Positions 12,922 to 27,629 are shown, numbered from the stretch's first letter. The stretch is DNA of 64,000 nt from Apostichopus japonicus (GCF_037975245.1 NC_092574.1:15449713-15513712); one strand, 5' to 3'. The notes: generated from the sequence alone by a model not told the origin. Program-made: numbers and translations.

Positions 12922-14161
12922 CAGTGGCGTCACCAGACTTTTCAGTCTGGGGGGGCACAGGGGGGCACCAGCATTTGATGGGGGGCACTTAGGTGGATAC
13001 GGATCAACGTCCTGGGGAGGGGTCTAAGGGGAGGGGGTGCCCCTCCAGGCGCGGCGGAACGGGAAAATTATTGGGGGGGGGGACTAATGTGTAGAGACTA
13101 TCTAAGCGGAGCGCCACCATCGGTTGGCGAGGAGCGTACAAGAAAATTTTGGGTTTTTCAAACCCCCAGATGGCCGGAAACGGCACTTCCCGAGTGTTTT
13201 ATGCTGCAAATAGCTAGCCCTAAAATATGGGTCTCAAGCCTGCAATTTCTCAGATTGCAAGCCCCCCCGGTTCCGCCGCCACTGCCCCCCCTCCCCTTTG
13301 GAAAATTTTCGCATACGGAGGATGGGCTACATGCAAAATGCTGCCACATTTGATGCTAAATTCGATCTGAAGATATCTCCAGAAATTGCTCTTTTTGAGG
13401 TAATGATTTTAACAAGGCGCAGAATTTTGCGGAGGATATGAACCACATGCTGTCGATATTATGCCTAACCCTATCAATAGAAGCTACATTTGTTGAATTA
13501 ATGTGTGCATGACCCCGACTCCTTTCTTGTCCTTCTCGTTTTCGCACATTATCTATTAAGATGTAACAGGTTCCAGCATCGTTATTGGCTCCTATCAGGG
13601 ATCTCACCATGCAATCCAAAGTTTGATCACACATCGAGTATGGCTCAGTATGCAGGTGTGAACATTCGCCATTTGTTCCTACAAGCATCTGACCTCAGAT
13701 GACCTCTGCACCCCTTACACAACAGGGTTAATATATGGGTCCACAAATATAGGCAAGTATGGTGCCTGCGGACCCTCACATTCTCACATTTCGTCAGCTC
13801 CTAACCTGTCAACCTCAGACCAAGGCAACATATTGCAGTACCCTCCCTTCTCACAGTCATGTAGCTCGCGAAGCGGACTCGTATATCCGCTGGTATGGCG
13901 TGAGCACTGACACATTCAATGTAAATATCGACACCTGTTGTGATGGCGCGGGTTACGACTTCGATACCCGACGTTCAAGGATAACCTTGTTAATTTTTTC
14001 GCAGCTCATTTGAAGAAAATACGAATTACTGTGCTTCTTTGTCCTTATGAAAAACCAACTCAGATGATGGGGGGGGGGGTCAGATGGGGGGCACCCGGGG
14101 GGGCACTAGGTTTTCCAGGGGGGGCACGTGCCCCCCTGGCCCCCCCTTGGCGACGCCACTG
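12922..14161. mobile_element. hAT-type non-autonomous DNA transposon (MITE-like)
   Basis: The 1240-bp element begins CAGTGGCGTC (12922-12931) and ends GACGCCACTG (14152-14161), perfect 10-bp terminal inverted repeats extending imperfectly to about 14. It is flanked by a perfect 8-bp direct repeat, GGTGACGG, at 12914-12921 and 14162-14169. An 8-bp duplication with CAG/CTG termini is the hAT superfamily signature. Subterminal sequence is G/C-rich, with a palindrome around CACGTG at 14115-14139. The interior carries family A module 13096-13198. Internal open frames (for example minus 13356-13688) show no recognisable transposase or BED finger, so movement must have relied on a transposase made elsewhere. 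Confidence 0.88.
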
Positions 14162-16637
<2,476 letters not shown>

Positions 16638-17750
16638 TCAGTCTACCATTGAGGTCATTGCTGTGGCAGCGCTTGGATCTGTTCGTGTTTTACTTTCTTT
16701 CTTGTCGAGTGATAGGGCCTTTAAGAAAGCGTTACGATACCGAGGGTTTGTCACCCCATAAATGAAAGGGTTCACCGCCGAGTTCAAGTAAAGGAGAATG
16801 GTCAAAACCAGGAAGATGTTCCGCCGGCCTGCTATTGGAAGTTTCATCTGATAGCCGACTAGTCCGAAAATCCAAGTCGCGGTTACGAAAAACTGAAGGG
16901 GTGCATTGCAAAGGAAAAAGGTGCAGCCGTTAATGATGATCATTCGCGTCGCGGCGATGAGAGCCCTCTTCGCTGCAACCGTCGCTTGGTCGCACTCTTT
17001 ACCGCCGCCGATGTCTTCCCGGCGGTTCCGCAAACGCCAGATGATCATTGCGTAAAAAAATGCTGTACCAAACAAGGCGGCGTAAAACGGAAAAAGTTGC
17101 AGAGGGACACCAATTGCATTGCGATAAGTCGGAGAGAAGCTCGTGCAGTAGGCCGTATCACCCGAGAGGTACCGGTATTCGCTGTCATCTGGAAATAAAA
17201 TACAGTACAAAGCTCGACGCCCTCTCGATGGAATCTGCAAGGCGGCCAAGATGAAAGAATATAACCACGTCCCCGCAAGAAGAGAAAGAGTACGGTGGAA
17301 CGTACTGATTTTGATATGTCGCATAGGGTGGCATACCGCGGTGTATCGTTCCATCGAGAAAAGTGTGACCGTTAGCACTGACACGTAATACGTCACCTCA
17401 AACAGGGTGGAGATGACGCAGTATGCAGGACCGAAGAGATCGAAACCAATGTTAAGAGGAGTCGAAACGTAGTAATACAACCGGTCAATGTAGCCATACC
17501 CTAAGATAATCATATCAGCGACAGCTAAATTCACGAGATAGGCATTCATCACGGTCTGCATGCTTTCAACTTTATAAACTACGAAAAGAAACAAACCGTT
17601 CGCAACTAAACCGACAATCACGATAACAGCGAAGACGGTGTAAGTCAAAATCTGCTCTATGAAAGGTTTTACAAGCCCATCTTGGATGATTTCCATTGAC
17701 AGATTCCGCACGTCCAACAGCTTACCCGTGCACTCAAATTCCGTCTCCAT
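16638..17750 (-). CDS. Class A rhodopsin-like G protein-coupled receptor 1, single exon
   Basis: A 370-residue seven-transmembrane receptor of the plasma membrane, expected to signal through heterotrimeric G proteins; the ligand is unknown. I chose the ATG at 17750 because all three window receptors then start with the same short acidic N terminus (Cys7, Asn16 sequon), with A at -3 and G at +4. Upstream codons stay open to 17825 but contain no other ATG. Landmarks are N51 in TM1, D79 in TM2 (LAVAD), C111 at the top of TM3, ERY at 134-136 (DRY position), an ECL2 with C183 and C202, P216 in TM5, and NPFIY at 327-331. The usual CWxP of TM6 reads CNAP at 281-284, so the toggle tryptophan is absent. 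The general pattern resembles peptide receptors such as TRH/neuromedin-U types, but lineage-specific sea-urchin-type receptor expansions are as likely. No introns interrupt the frame. Confidence 0.93.
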   Translation of the reverse strand: METEFECTGKLLDVRNLSMEIIQDGLVKPFIEQILTYTVFAVIVIVGLVANGLFLFVVYKVESMQTVMNAYLVNLAVADMIILGYGYIDRLYYYVSTPLNIGFDLFGPAYCVISTLFEVTYYVSVLTVTLFSMERYTAVCHPMRHIKISTFHRTLSLLAGTWLYSFILAALQIPSRGRRALYCILFPDDSEYRYLSGDTAYCTSFSPTYRNAIGVPLQLFPFYAALFGTAFFYAMIIWRLRNRREDIGGGKECDQATVAAKRALIAATRMIIINGCTFFLCNAPLQFFVTATWIFGLVGYQMKLPIAGRRNIFLVLTILLYLNSAVNPFIYGVTNPRYRNAFLKALSLDKKESKTRTDPSAATAMTSMVD

Positions 17751-18059
17751 CTTTTGACCAAAAATAAAAACGACGTAAAATGGCACAGACTTCACTGTAG
17801 CCTCTGTTATCTTATCTCGAAGCAAAATCTCCGTAGAAATTTACCAATTCAAATTCAAATTGATCGAAGTAAGTATCCTTACAACAACGAATTCAAAATA
17901 AACTATCCAAATGATTCCTATTTACAGGAGAAAGACCTTGTTAGCAGTTCAAGAGGCGATAATACAATAAAGCCGTCAAGTTTCCAATAGACGGTTACAT
18001 ATCTAATATATACTTTATGCAGTACCTATATAATCAAGTATATTGCAAGCTGAGGGTTA
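17751..18059. other. 5' flank of receptor 1
   Basis: About 300 bases upstream of the receptor 1 start on the minus strand. They should hold its 5' UTR and possibly its promoter, but I see no unambiguous TATA box, initiator or splice site. Codons are open as far as 17825 without an ATG. Confidence 0.4.
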
Positions 18060-18500
18060 AATTTGAACACGAATGGAGGACAGACAGCGTTCTGTCTGTA
18101 GTGAGGGGTTTATATATGCAACCGTGTATTCGTTTGATACGATTGGCCAGGCAGCTGGGACAATTTAAATATGCTAATGACACTCGATACTCTCCTCCCA
18201 TATCATGCATCAAATCACTTGTACTGACAGTATGCACATAGTTCCTAACATTTATCTGATTGAAATAGGATAGTCATACTGTTCATATACTGTCAATGTG
18301 AGAACATTGAAGCAGGACATGCGCTTACAGACTTACAGTGTGGAAAACAAATTGTCCCAACTGAGTGGATTGGCTGGTTTAGATAGTGAATATTCATTTA
18401 TTCATCAGCAAATGTTTGAACATGTCTCTTTTCGTCTGATTGAAGTCAAAGAAGGTTTATTTACAATTCAAGTTGAGCAGATAACTGACAACTGACGCTC
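18060..18500 (+). repeat. Dispersed element with inner inverted repeat, copy 2
   Basis: This is related to 4490-4990 by shared blocks in the same order: ACAATT..TATGCTAATG near 18162, GTACTGACAGTA at 18220, TTTATCTGA at 18251, TACTGTCA at 18289, TTGAAGC at 18306 and CAAATTGTCCCAACTGAG at 18348. The inverted arms are more decayed than in copy 1. It lies 0.3-0.75 kb upstream of receptor 1, so it may have supplied promoter sequence or simply landed there. Confidence 0.6.
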
Positions 18501-18700
18501 TGGATGTGTGTGAAATGTTTTAATAAAATTTATCTGTCCGAGCAACAAAACTTTACAGTATTTTTGTTTCTTATAATTGACTAAGAGTTGGCTAAGACCA
18601 TGTGTAGTATACCTGTTAGCGGTGAGTGTGGATCAATTTGCTTGGTTTCGTGTCAATGTGCTATCTGAGGTAACCTTTTTCAAAACCTATAGATTATGTT
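18501..18700. other. Short intergenic spacer
   Basis: Nothing recognised between the repeat and the hAT-type element. Confidence 0.5.
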
Positions 18701-19042
18701 CAGGGGGTAGGAAGCTTCCAAAACGTGGGGGGGGGGGTGGGGCACAAAATCAGAGGGGCACCTTCTCATTCCACAACCACCACTCGTAAGCTATAAACCG
18801 ATACACACCGGCCATGTCACTTAAATATATATGATGTTTTAGTATGCTATCAATACTATTATGGTGCACGTGAATAATTAAAATAAAATATTAAAATTAA
18901 CAAAGGCTTACGATATCCAAAATACAGTTCTTCATCAAAGGAGCACATTTTATTTGCCAGAAGGGCATATTTGCTATTTTGGAAAAAAATGGTGGAGGGG
19001 AGGGGGCACGTGCCCCAGTGCCTCCCCGGCTCCTACCCCCTG
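18701..19042. mobile_element. Short hAT-type non-autonomous element
   Basis: The 342-bp element starts CAGGGGGTAGGA (18701-18712) and ends TCCTACCCCCTG (19031-19042), perfect 12-bp terminal inverted repeats. Flanking octamers are ATTATGTT (18693-18700) and ATTAAGTT (19043-19050), seven of eight matching, as for an aged hAT target-site duplication. Subterminal G-runs and a GGGGGCACGTGCCCC palindrome (19002-19016) link it in style to 12922-14161. It has no coding capacity. Confidence 0.8.
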
Positions 19043-21418
19043 ATTAAGTTCGATTTTGCAGGCAATCAGTAATTTAATTATATGGATCGCTCTTCACCAA
19101 TCATTAACCACCGAGGATCTACTTGACGTAACACCATCGGTTACAGACTCGATCTAAGGGGACTGCATGGGGTTGAGACTGGATCAAGATATTTGATTTT
19201 CGTGCCCATGCTCTTTTTTGGGTGACTTTTCGTTTTAATACTATACCTTTTAACCAGGATCATTTGCAGTATATATCTCCGTGTTTGCATTGTGTTGCCA
19301 TTTTTTCATCAAGGATAAATGCTGCTGAATATTATTCAAGGGTGTCCTGTTGTTTAATATATGAAAGGTAAAAGAACATGTTTTGGTTGAGTTATTAGAA
19401 TTGATAAAACAAAGGATTAGAATTAAAGTTAAGACCTGCACCGAGGAGACTACGTCGTCATCAATTTATCCTTAAAGGAGCCCTCCCAATGGATTAAGCA
19501 TAGTTTACAGGTGAACACCGGAATTATAGCTATATATAGAAAAAACAGTAATAAATAGTAGCACTCAAAGTCTTTCTTTATTTTTCGACTCTAACATAAC
19601 AAGACACAAATTCTGCATGCCTAACGTCATCATTTGATGTATATTACTACTTTAACTATTATACTAAGTATAACCTCTCTATGAAAACCACTCGTCTTAA
19701 TTCTTGTCACTAAAGTTTCTTTTCTTCATCAAATTGCTAGCACAATTAACTGGTAAAGTTAAGATGACAGCGGTAATATAACTACCGTCCATTATTTGAA
19801 ATATAAATTATGGATATTATTATAATCTATATAATGAACATCATCAATGCCATACGGCTATTAAATGTGGTACTAATTCTTATTTTGATATGTAATGGAC
19901 TTTTCTTAATTGTGTTTTAGTTTAATATCCTATTGTGGTGTATAGCGAACTAATGCAGCGACTTAATACACAGGGTTGTATTATTTAAATGTTTGGTGAA
20001 CTTAATACCTTCCACACACAAAGAAAGAAAGAACACCACATTTCGAAATTCGCTTTCTTATATAGTCTTGAGAGAAGTCTAATTTGGCCTCATTTCATTT
20101 TTGTATTTTCTTCCGTCAACCATCAAGTGCTCAGAAAGTGCAATAATAAGTGCATGATGGGTGCATGACCTTTTAACCCCTCTGTTCTCCCGTTTCCGGT
20201 GTTGTTATATCAGTATTTACAGCGGGAGGGTGTGATGCCGTATAGGAACAACTGTATTTGGTATCTATGTATAGGGAGGATGTATCAATGCGCAGAACAA
20301 AGTCTTTAGTCTTTATCTGACGTCTTACTCACATGATATCGTTGTGATATTTCTCATTATATCGGGCAAATCATTAAGACCTAATGCTAATTAATCTGAA
20401 AATATGTATATGCCTATATGACTATTGATATGCGGATTTCTCATTTTATATGCTCCCAAATTGACCTTTTCAATTTTGAAAGGAGACGATATGGCCCTCG
20501 GTTCGTTTCAAGTCGACTTCCATTTAAAGGGGTATGGGTATGCTTCACCCCCTCTACCCTCCCCAATAGAAACAACACATATACGTGAAATGGTGTATTG
20601 TTAGGTATAGTTAAGATTTAACATTAGGTCTATGATTGGGTCTACACGCAACATTATGTTAATAATAACTTTTTTTGTATACTGATGAACGGGGGAGAAG
20701 GGGAGGTGGCATGTGGCACACACTCCCACCCCTAAGATCCGCGCAATGGATCATGCTTCATCAATCTGTTGCCAAATGGTTTAACAGATTAACAGGGCAG
20801 TTTGTCGTATTGTTTTAAATGTCGCAAACATTCTTACTTAAGTTTGACATTTTGATGGCACTTAAAAGTTTCCGTATTAAAAAGAGGTTGACCTAATAAT
20901 GCACTTATTATTATATTTATGCTGGCAAAAACACACAATTAAGTATTAAGTTATTCAACTTTCTCATGGAGAAGAGTGGAAGAGGGGAAACAAGTAACGT
21001 GTACATAATACAAACATGCACAACCGCATGAGATGTTACACGAAAATTATGTCCAATACATTATATATTTTTTTAACTTCATGATTTTTTTCTCCCTTCA
21101 TCCGCCACCAATCCGACAATAGTTTGATTCCAAATCGTAACAAAAGTTAACAAAGTAACAAAATGATTGATTATAAGAAAGATTAAACAATATTCAAAAA
21201 TCCGTATTTTAAAAGTTTATAGGTATATAACCTTTGGTGGGAGTCTCTGCAAGAGCATTGATAATCATGAAATTAAATACAACTGCATAAAATAGGCAGG
21301 CTGTGTTTGAGAAGTCCTCGATACCGCCGCTACTGGAAGAGTTTGATTAGTAACCACGTATTAACACAATTCGAAGTTCGTTAATCCAAAATCTTTAAAT
21401 AACGAGCGTATGTCACAT
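19043..21418. other. Intergenic, nothing recognised
   Basis: No gene or RNA gene was seen. The sequence at 19185-19245 resembles 12330-12400. The last few hundred bases before 21418 are downstream of receptor 2 and probably hold its 3' UTR. Confidence 0.45.
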
Positions 21419-22528
21419 TTATATAGGCTGTGAGGCGGTGCTCTCATTTGAAGGATTGTATCTGACCCTATGAACTTTGTTTCGAAATGAAATTGCGGTC
21501 AGATATTCAGAACTATATTGGGTATTTACCATTGCATATATGAACGGTTTCACTCCTGAGTTCAGCAATGTGAGCATATTTGCACCTTGAAACAATACAT
21601 GAGCTCCAAACTTGCCATACGTGGTAGAATTACCTCCTATGGTAGTTAAACAGGATAATGCACCATAGAATACATATGGCATTTTGCACAAGAAGAAAAT
21701 CACGCCACAGATGACTATCATTTTTGCTGCGGCGGTATATTGAGTTTCCGATATCGCGATGTTGATATCAATACCGTCTGTGTCTTCTTCCTTCTTCATA
21801 AACCTCTTTATAAGATGCCAATAGCAGTACACGTTGGCGAGGAGAGCAGGGACAGTAATAATCAAATCCAATACCGCGGTAAAACCATTTGGCGATATAT
21901 TTTGCTGGCAAGAATAGAACTTTCCCGAATAGGGCCTCAATCCACTTTCCTCCGAAAGCAGAATGCATCGACTCTGACGTATGCCATTGGCCGGTATTTT
22001 TAAGAGAGTCAACGCAACCGACATTATCCACATACACATTAACAGAATCCGTGTACGTCTTGGGGTGATCTGTTGACTATGTTTCTCCGGGAGGTAAATC
22101 GCGATGTATCGTTCTAGTGACGCGACGGTAATCGCAAAGACAGACATATAACCGGCAGATGAAAGGAGTGTTGAAGTGATACAATATGACGGCGGAAGGC
22201 TCTTAGAAAATAAATAAATTGGACCGAAAGAGAAGAAATACAAACAGTTGATGTAACAGCGCGCTATCAGTAGCACGTCAGCCGCAGCTAAATGCGCAAG
22301 AATAGTGTTCAGTGTGGTAAGCCTGTAGTCAACTTTATCCCATACAAACATGAACAGAATGTTTCCTAGTAGACCGAGTATAGTTAAATATAAGAAAACA
22401 GTAAAGGTTAGAAATACGTCGAAAGGATCAGTTTCTACAAGCTGCGACTTCTCCGGTATAAACAACGAATCGGAGAGATTCTTCAAGGCTAACAGTTCTG
22501 CCTCACATTCAAATTCTGCGGCGGCCAT
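21419..22528 (-). CDS. Class A rhodopsin-like G protein-coupled receptor 2, divergent, single exon
   Basis: A 369-residue seven-transmembrane receptor. The ATG at 22528 has A at -3 and G at +4 and gives the N terminus shared by its neighbours (Cys8, Asn17 sequon). Landmarks are GN at 55-56 in TM1, D84 in TM2, C116 at TM3, ERY at 139-141, ECL2 cysteines C188 and C207 with the same 19-residue spacing and the CIL/SG pattern of receptors 1 and 3, and P227 in TM5. TM6 reads CKMP (281-284) instead of CWxP. TM7 reads KPFIY (327-331), so the conserved Asn of NPxxY is replaced by Lys. The frame is intact, arguing for an expressed but functionally diverged paralogue rather than a pseudogene. Ligand and G protein are unknown. 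Confidence 0.9.
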   Translation of the reverse strand: MAAAEFECEAELLALKNLSDSLFIPEKSQLVETDPFDVFLTFTVFLYLTILGLLGNILFMFVWDKVDYRLTTLNTILAHLAAADVLLIARCYINCLYFFSFGPIYLFSKSLPPSYCITSTLLSSAGYMSVFAITVASLERYIAIYLPEKHSQQITPRRTRILLMCMWIMSVALTLLKIPANGIRQSRCILLSEESGLRPYSGKFYSCQQNISPNGFTAVLDLIITVPALLANVYCYWHLIKRFMKKEEDTDGIDINIAISETQYTAAAKMIVICGVIFFLCKMPYVFYGALSCLTTIGGNSTTYGKFGAHVLFQGANMLTLLNSGVKPFIYAMVNTQYSSEYLTAISFRNKVHRVRYNPSNESTASQPI

Positions 22529-25500
22529 GTTTGATGTAGCCTTATGTGTATAACGATGCTTCTTACTGTATATTCAGTTACATACGCTACTATATGGACT
22601 TTTAAGGTCTGTTGCAAGCTGATAGACCAGCAAGTTTTAAAATTAATTTGGATTTCATTGATAATGAAGGAACACCTATGAAGTAAGCCCATAACATTGC
22701 AATATGCAGACAAGAGCAATATGAAATAAATATTCTCTGGGTTTTTTCGATCTCAGAGCAACAACACAGCATAAGAAAAGTTGTCATTCGGTGGTAAATG
22801 TGGATCTATGACGTAATTTTTGTGATTGTGGTTATTATACAACTGAATTTGTCTACCAACTCTCGCCCAAGTGAATATTATACAAATAATGAATGGTGTC
22901 CATTCGTGCAATAGTGCAAATATTTCATGAGTTGAATGATGGAATGTTCCATTCAACGAGGCGCATATTATATTAAGACGGGTAAAATGCACTCATGCAA
23001 CAGATTGTTTTGAACAGACAGGTTTCTCTGCTCTCTTAACATTGAAAAAAGTGCTACCAAAATGTATAACCCATGGTTCCATTTCATAGAGTGGAATAGA
23101 GCGGATTTTGCATGCAATCAACGAGCAATTGACCAATCAAATGTCCAGAATACAATTAGGTGTTGTATAATATAAGCTAACGTAGGAATCCCCTGTAACT
23201 CTGCTGGTAAAGACATATAAGGCACGTTATATACTTCGTAAGGTCTCTGGTTCGAAGTTCCAAACCCCCTTTGTAGCCAATGGTTATATTTACACTTTTA
23301 CATCCCGGTGGTAAATTAATAAGTTATAACACTATTGCATGGTCGGAGTCTACGTATGTGTGTACGTGGAAAAGTGCTTGTACTGTAAGCTTTATTAACT
23401 CATTCAGAGTAGAATTTAGCATTTTTTTTTATGGAATTGCCCCCTTTTATTTTTGAGAATTTGTTTTCCACATTTTCATCTACGAAGATTTGTGCATAAA
23501 ATCATAAAATTAATAAAATCTTATTTCTTTTGGCACGATGGCAGTTATAGGCTTCCGTAAATGTTTGTGCATATCAGTTACTTCAAAAAGTACAGCAGAG
23601 GGTTATCATTCAGATGGCTTTGTCAATATGCAATGCGTGAAGAATTGTTGAAGTTGACAAATTCAGGCTGCCAGAAACGAAAGGTGCGGGTACATAAAAA
23701 CATATTGAACATAGCTGAGTTCAGGGTTAGTATATAAGTACATGACTAAAGTAGCAACTGGTTTCCAGCATTTAATCAGTACCTCAGGACGAACGAGCAC
23801 TGAAGAAAGCTGTACAGACTAACCAGGTTTCACTGTTTCTTCATAAAGGGCAGTTGTTATGCCTGTACGTGTGGTATACGCGGGCGTGTAACGGTACCTT
23901 AAAGGTATTCAGTACTGGACCCATATTTATGAAATGTTAATTGAAATAAAACTTGCTTAAGATATTTCTATAAGCCATTTTATGGATGTATGGACCATTT
24001 AAAATTTAAGGAAAATGCTTCCACGTTGGAAACAAACTTCTTGTTACATGTTGGGGCATAGTAAGTGACCCTTTTATTAATTTCTTTATTTGCAGACACA
24101 TTTAATTGGCCTTCCAGATATATTTACAAAATCACATCAGATTTGTCGAGCGCGACAATCACACCATTGAGCTACAATTACAATATGGTCGGAGCGTGAC
24201 AATCAATTTACTGCGTGTAGGTAAGTTTTCAAGGAGACACAAAGCCTAACCATTAATTTAAGCTAATATCAGTGAGATCGTTCTGATGAAAAAAAATCCA
24301 CCATATAGTTGGAACACCTCTGCTCCGTTTGAGAGATTTTGTAAGTTTCGAAGTCGTGTCTGAGCCTCTGAGGGCTGCCATTTTGTAAATCTGTAATGAT
24401 ATGGTTAGACTAGGATCTGAAAGCTTCAATAGAAATTGAAGTAGAAAGAATGACGTCATGTGACATATACTGAAACTACTCATCCAACTGGTGGCGCTTT
24501 GCTTGTACGGCAAGAAAGTACCGGCGCGTTATATAAACACTACGTCTCTGAAATAAATGAAGTAATAAAGTTGACATAAATCACTCGAAATGGATGCCAA
24601 AATCGTCAAAAATTTGGCAGTGGTCTGCAGTTGCACAGATAATTCTCTATAGGAATCGATAGTAGAAGCAATTACATAGGAATCTAATTATTTTACTAGT
24701 GTCGTCTGCTCAGCTGCTGTATTGTTATTCACTGGACCCTGGATATAGTTAGCCTAGGCCTCTAGACCGGCTGCGGTTGTCCTTTTGGATGCGATATGAC
24801 TAAAGCCCAATTACAACAATTATCATCACCTCATTTTACTTAAAACTGTGTTCCTAACGATAGATCCACTTGCCAGAATAACATGGAATGACGGTTATAA
24901 TGTCCTGGGCTTATCACTAACAATTCAATACCAGGAAAGCATGTTTAGCCTTACTTAGGCCTATGTACGCAGCCCTGCCCTTGGTGGTCTAACTTAGGTA
25001 AGCCTATAGGTCATAACTGAAGCCTGGAATATTTCAGTCTATTAAAGTATTAACATATCTAGAATTGTACAAATATTCCAACACATCTTCCATTTGCAAC
25101 GTATTCCCAACACTGTAAATGTGGCAAAAGGGCATAAGCAGTATAGACCTAGCCAGTAATCTGAGTTTTGAAGTAGGCCACGCCTACTCAACCTAGCCAG
25201 ATATGTTCCGGCCAGTAACTTTATAGGCTATTTGCCTACATTTACTCAACTATGGCTTTAAGGCCTAATGATATTCACTAACCATTTACGGACAAAACTT
25301 GCTAGGCAAAACGACACACTCAAGCCACTACTCATGCCTAACATCTCATACTTTGATGACTGTGACCGAATGTAGACATGCATCAAACAGTTCACACTCT
25401 CACCTCATAAGGTGGGATCTGTTATCCTGCATAAACTTCTACCCACTTTGCAACATTAACATTATACTGAGAACTGCATGCACAGACTAATACGGAAGTT

Positions 25501-27629
25501 GTACGCAAAAGTATAGGTGTGTGTGTGGGAAAAAAAAGGGGGGGGGGGGGGTTGTTGTTGCTTTATCACGGCATTTTCCAGGGACAACTATATGACACTA
25601 TCTGAATGGAGCACTAAAATAATATAAGCAAGAAAAATGTTTGCCATGTGGCCTCTCAGATACTGGAAAATAACACTCTCCAGACATTAAATGTTGCATA
25701 AAACATTTCACTTGCTCGAGTCATTAGAGGAGAGAAATAAAACTTTTCAAAGTTGGTTCTTAAGTCAGGAGCATAGTACTTACCACACTGGTCGCCATAA
25801 CATGTCTCTGTTTTGAAAAGTGCACCTAAACTAGCGAAAAAAACGGGTAGAATAAAATTCAATTTCAAAGTCGAACGCACAATGTACGTATGAAGACAAA
25901 TGATCTGGCTTTTTGCGCATAGCGCCCTCACTTTTTTCAAGGCTTCACTGCTTAAACACACGGCGATATACTGTGTCAGCAATCTTCCTAGTTCAATTTC
26001 TCTGGGAAGCTTGTACCTCCTATTTGTCTCTCATTAACAGTTTTAATTTGGAATGTTAACAGTAAAGTTGACGCTGAAAACCATCGTTTAAGTCATGTTA
26101 AGAGATTCAATATGTTAGATTCAGCACTTGCAAAACTCATCTCCAATACAGAAATTAAACATTCTGCCGTTTTTAAATGTCAAAAGAACAAATACATTAA
26201 GCACGATGATATCATATTTAGACTTGATCAAGTCTCCAGCCCAGTTTGGAACGGATCAATAACATCTGTTATATTTCCTCAATGGAAGAATTTCTTTTTT
26301 TCCCCATCACATGTTATAGTTTTAGCACGTATTAGTTATAGATTAGTTAGTGGTGGTGATTGGGTGTATGGGTCCGTTAAAGCTACACATTACCATGTAT
26401 TCGTCAAAATTTGATGATACAATATTCCACCCCTAAAAGATAAGATGGGATAATAGTTTATTGAAACACATATTCCGATACTATTGAAGCAATAATTGAA
26501 TCGTACCAGGAATTATCAAATATGGCATAAATTTCAAAAACAAAAATTAAATTGTTAAGTTAAATATGTGGGACCTAAAAAATGTATATGGGTGACATTA
26601 AGAGATTTAATACCATTATAAGGTACAGTTAATTGTTGTAATCACTTAATTCCAAATTAATGGTTGTATATATGGATATTGAATTTTGTGTGAATATTAT
26701 ACGCCCTTTATTAAAAGTTATAACTTTACACCTGAACACAAAATGTGCCTTTCGGTGTTCTTTATTGCTCGCAGTTATGCATAAATTCAAGTGTTAATAC
26801 GAAGGGAAATACACTTCCATGAACAACATGAGGCATTTAATTTGTAAATTCTTCATCAATATCTTCTATGGATATATGCAGCCAAGTTGTTAATAATTAT
26901 TGGTTGTTCAGAAGGGACTGTATAAGGCGAAGCACAATATGATGATAACCAACGCTAACTCAGAGAAGATCGCCTTGTTCAGTGTATGTCACCGTGTTAA
27001 CCTCTCAACACAAAGACTGACAAAAAATTATGAATTATGAATAACCTATAATCTGATCTAACAATTCGCTATATAAAATATAACTCCCGTCGGGAAGAAG
27101 ATCGTTGAAATTGACATATAATTGGATTTAAGATATCCATATTTTGCGGTCATTTGATCTTATCAGCCATTAAATTTGTGCGTGTGTTTGTGTGTAAATT
27201 CACAGTCCATATATGGAGCTCTACCACTTGAAGGAAATTTCCACAAAAGGAAAGCCTGAAATTTGATCATTTTGATCATGAAGAAAGAATTTCTCTTTAT
27301 TGTGTTCTGTAATTCACTATGATTTAAAATGAGCAGGGATTTCAAGAACCATGTGAGCCCAGGACAAGTATGCAACCCGGTCTGTAGACCCCCCCCTCCC
27401 CTCCCTTTGACTCCATCTAACAGATTTGTGTTACTGTTCGTTGAATGACTGTCAAATGTAACAAGAGAGCGAGACCTCGCCCGCCCCCTCCGATGTAGCA
27501 AGTGTCTAAGGGTGACAGGGGGACCCAACTCCTGTAGGATGGTAGATTGAAAAGCCAATACCAAAGGGCAAAAAATAGAAAATGGTTCAAAATTTAAAAT
27601 CAATTAATTAGAATGGAAGCAATTAATGA
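22529..27629. other. Intergenic, mostly nothing recognised
   Basis: The first part is the 5' flank of receptor 2. I recognise only a tRNA-like remnant at 23196-23261, a G-run at about 25537-25550 followed by (GTT)n, and a TGACGTCA at 24451. Open frames such as plus 26112-26414 and minus 27163-27603 have no recognisable motif or exon border and were not called. Confidence 0.45.
23196..23261 (+). pseudogene. tRNA-derived remnant (A-box- and B-box-like)
   Basis: An A-box-like TCTGCTGGTAAAGAC at about 23200-23214 is followed 35 bases later by GGTTCGAAGTTCC (23249-23261), which resembles a B box. The spacing fits a tRNA body, but paired acceptor and anticodon stems cannot be drawn. It is more likely a tRNA pseudogene or a SINE head than a working tRNA. 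Confidence 0.4.

Noticed and set aside
13356-13688. 110-codon minus open frame inside the hAT-type element as a possible transposase
   Set aside because: No BED finger, RNase H-like catalytic residues or hAT dimerisation motif; the element is far too short to be autonomous.
17751-17825. N-terminal extension of receptor 1
   Set aside because: No ATG in the extension; paralogues support the start at 17750.
27163-27603. 146-codon minus open frame
   Set aside because: No motif, no splice context, low-complexity composition.
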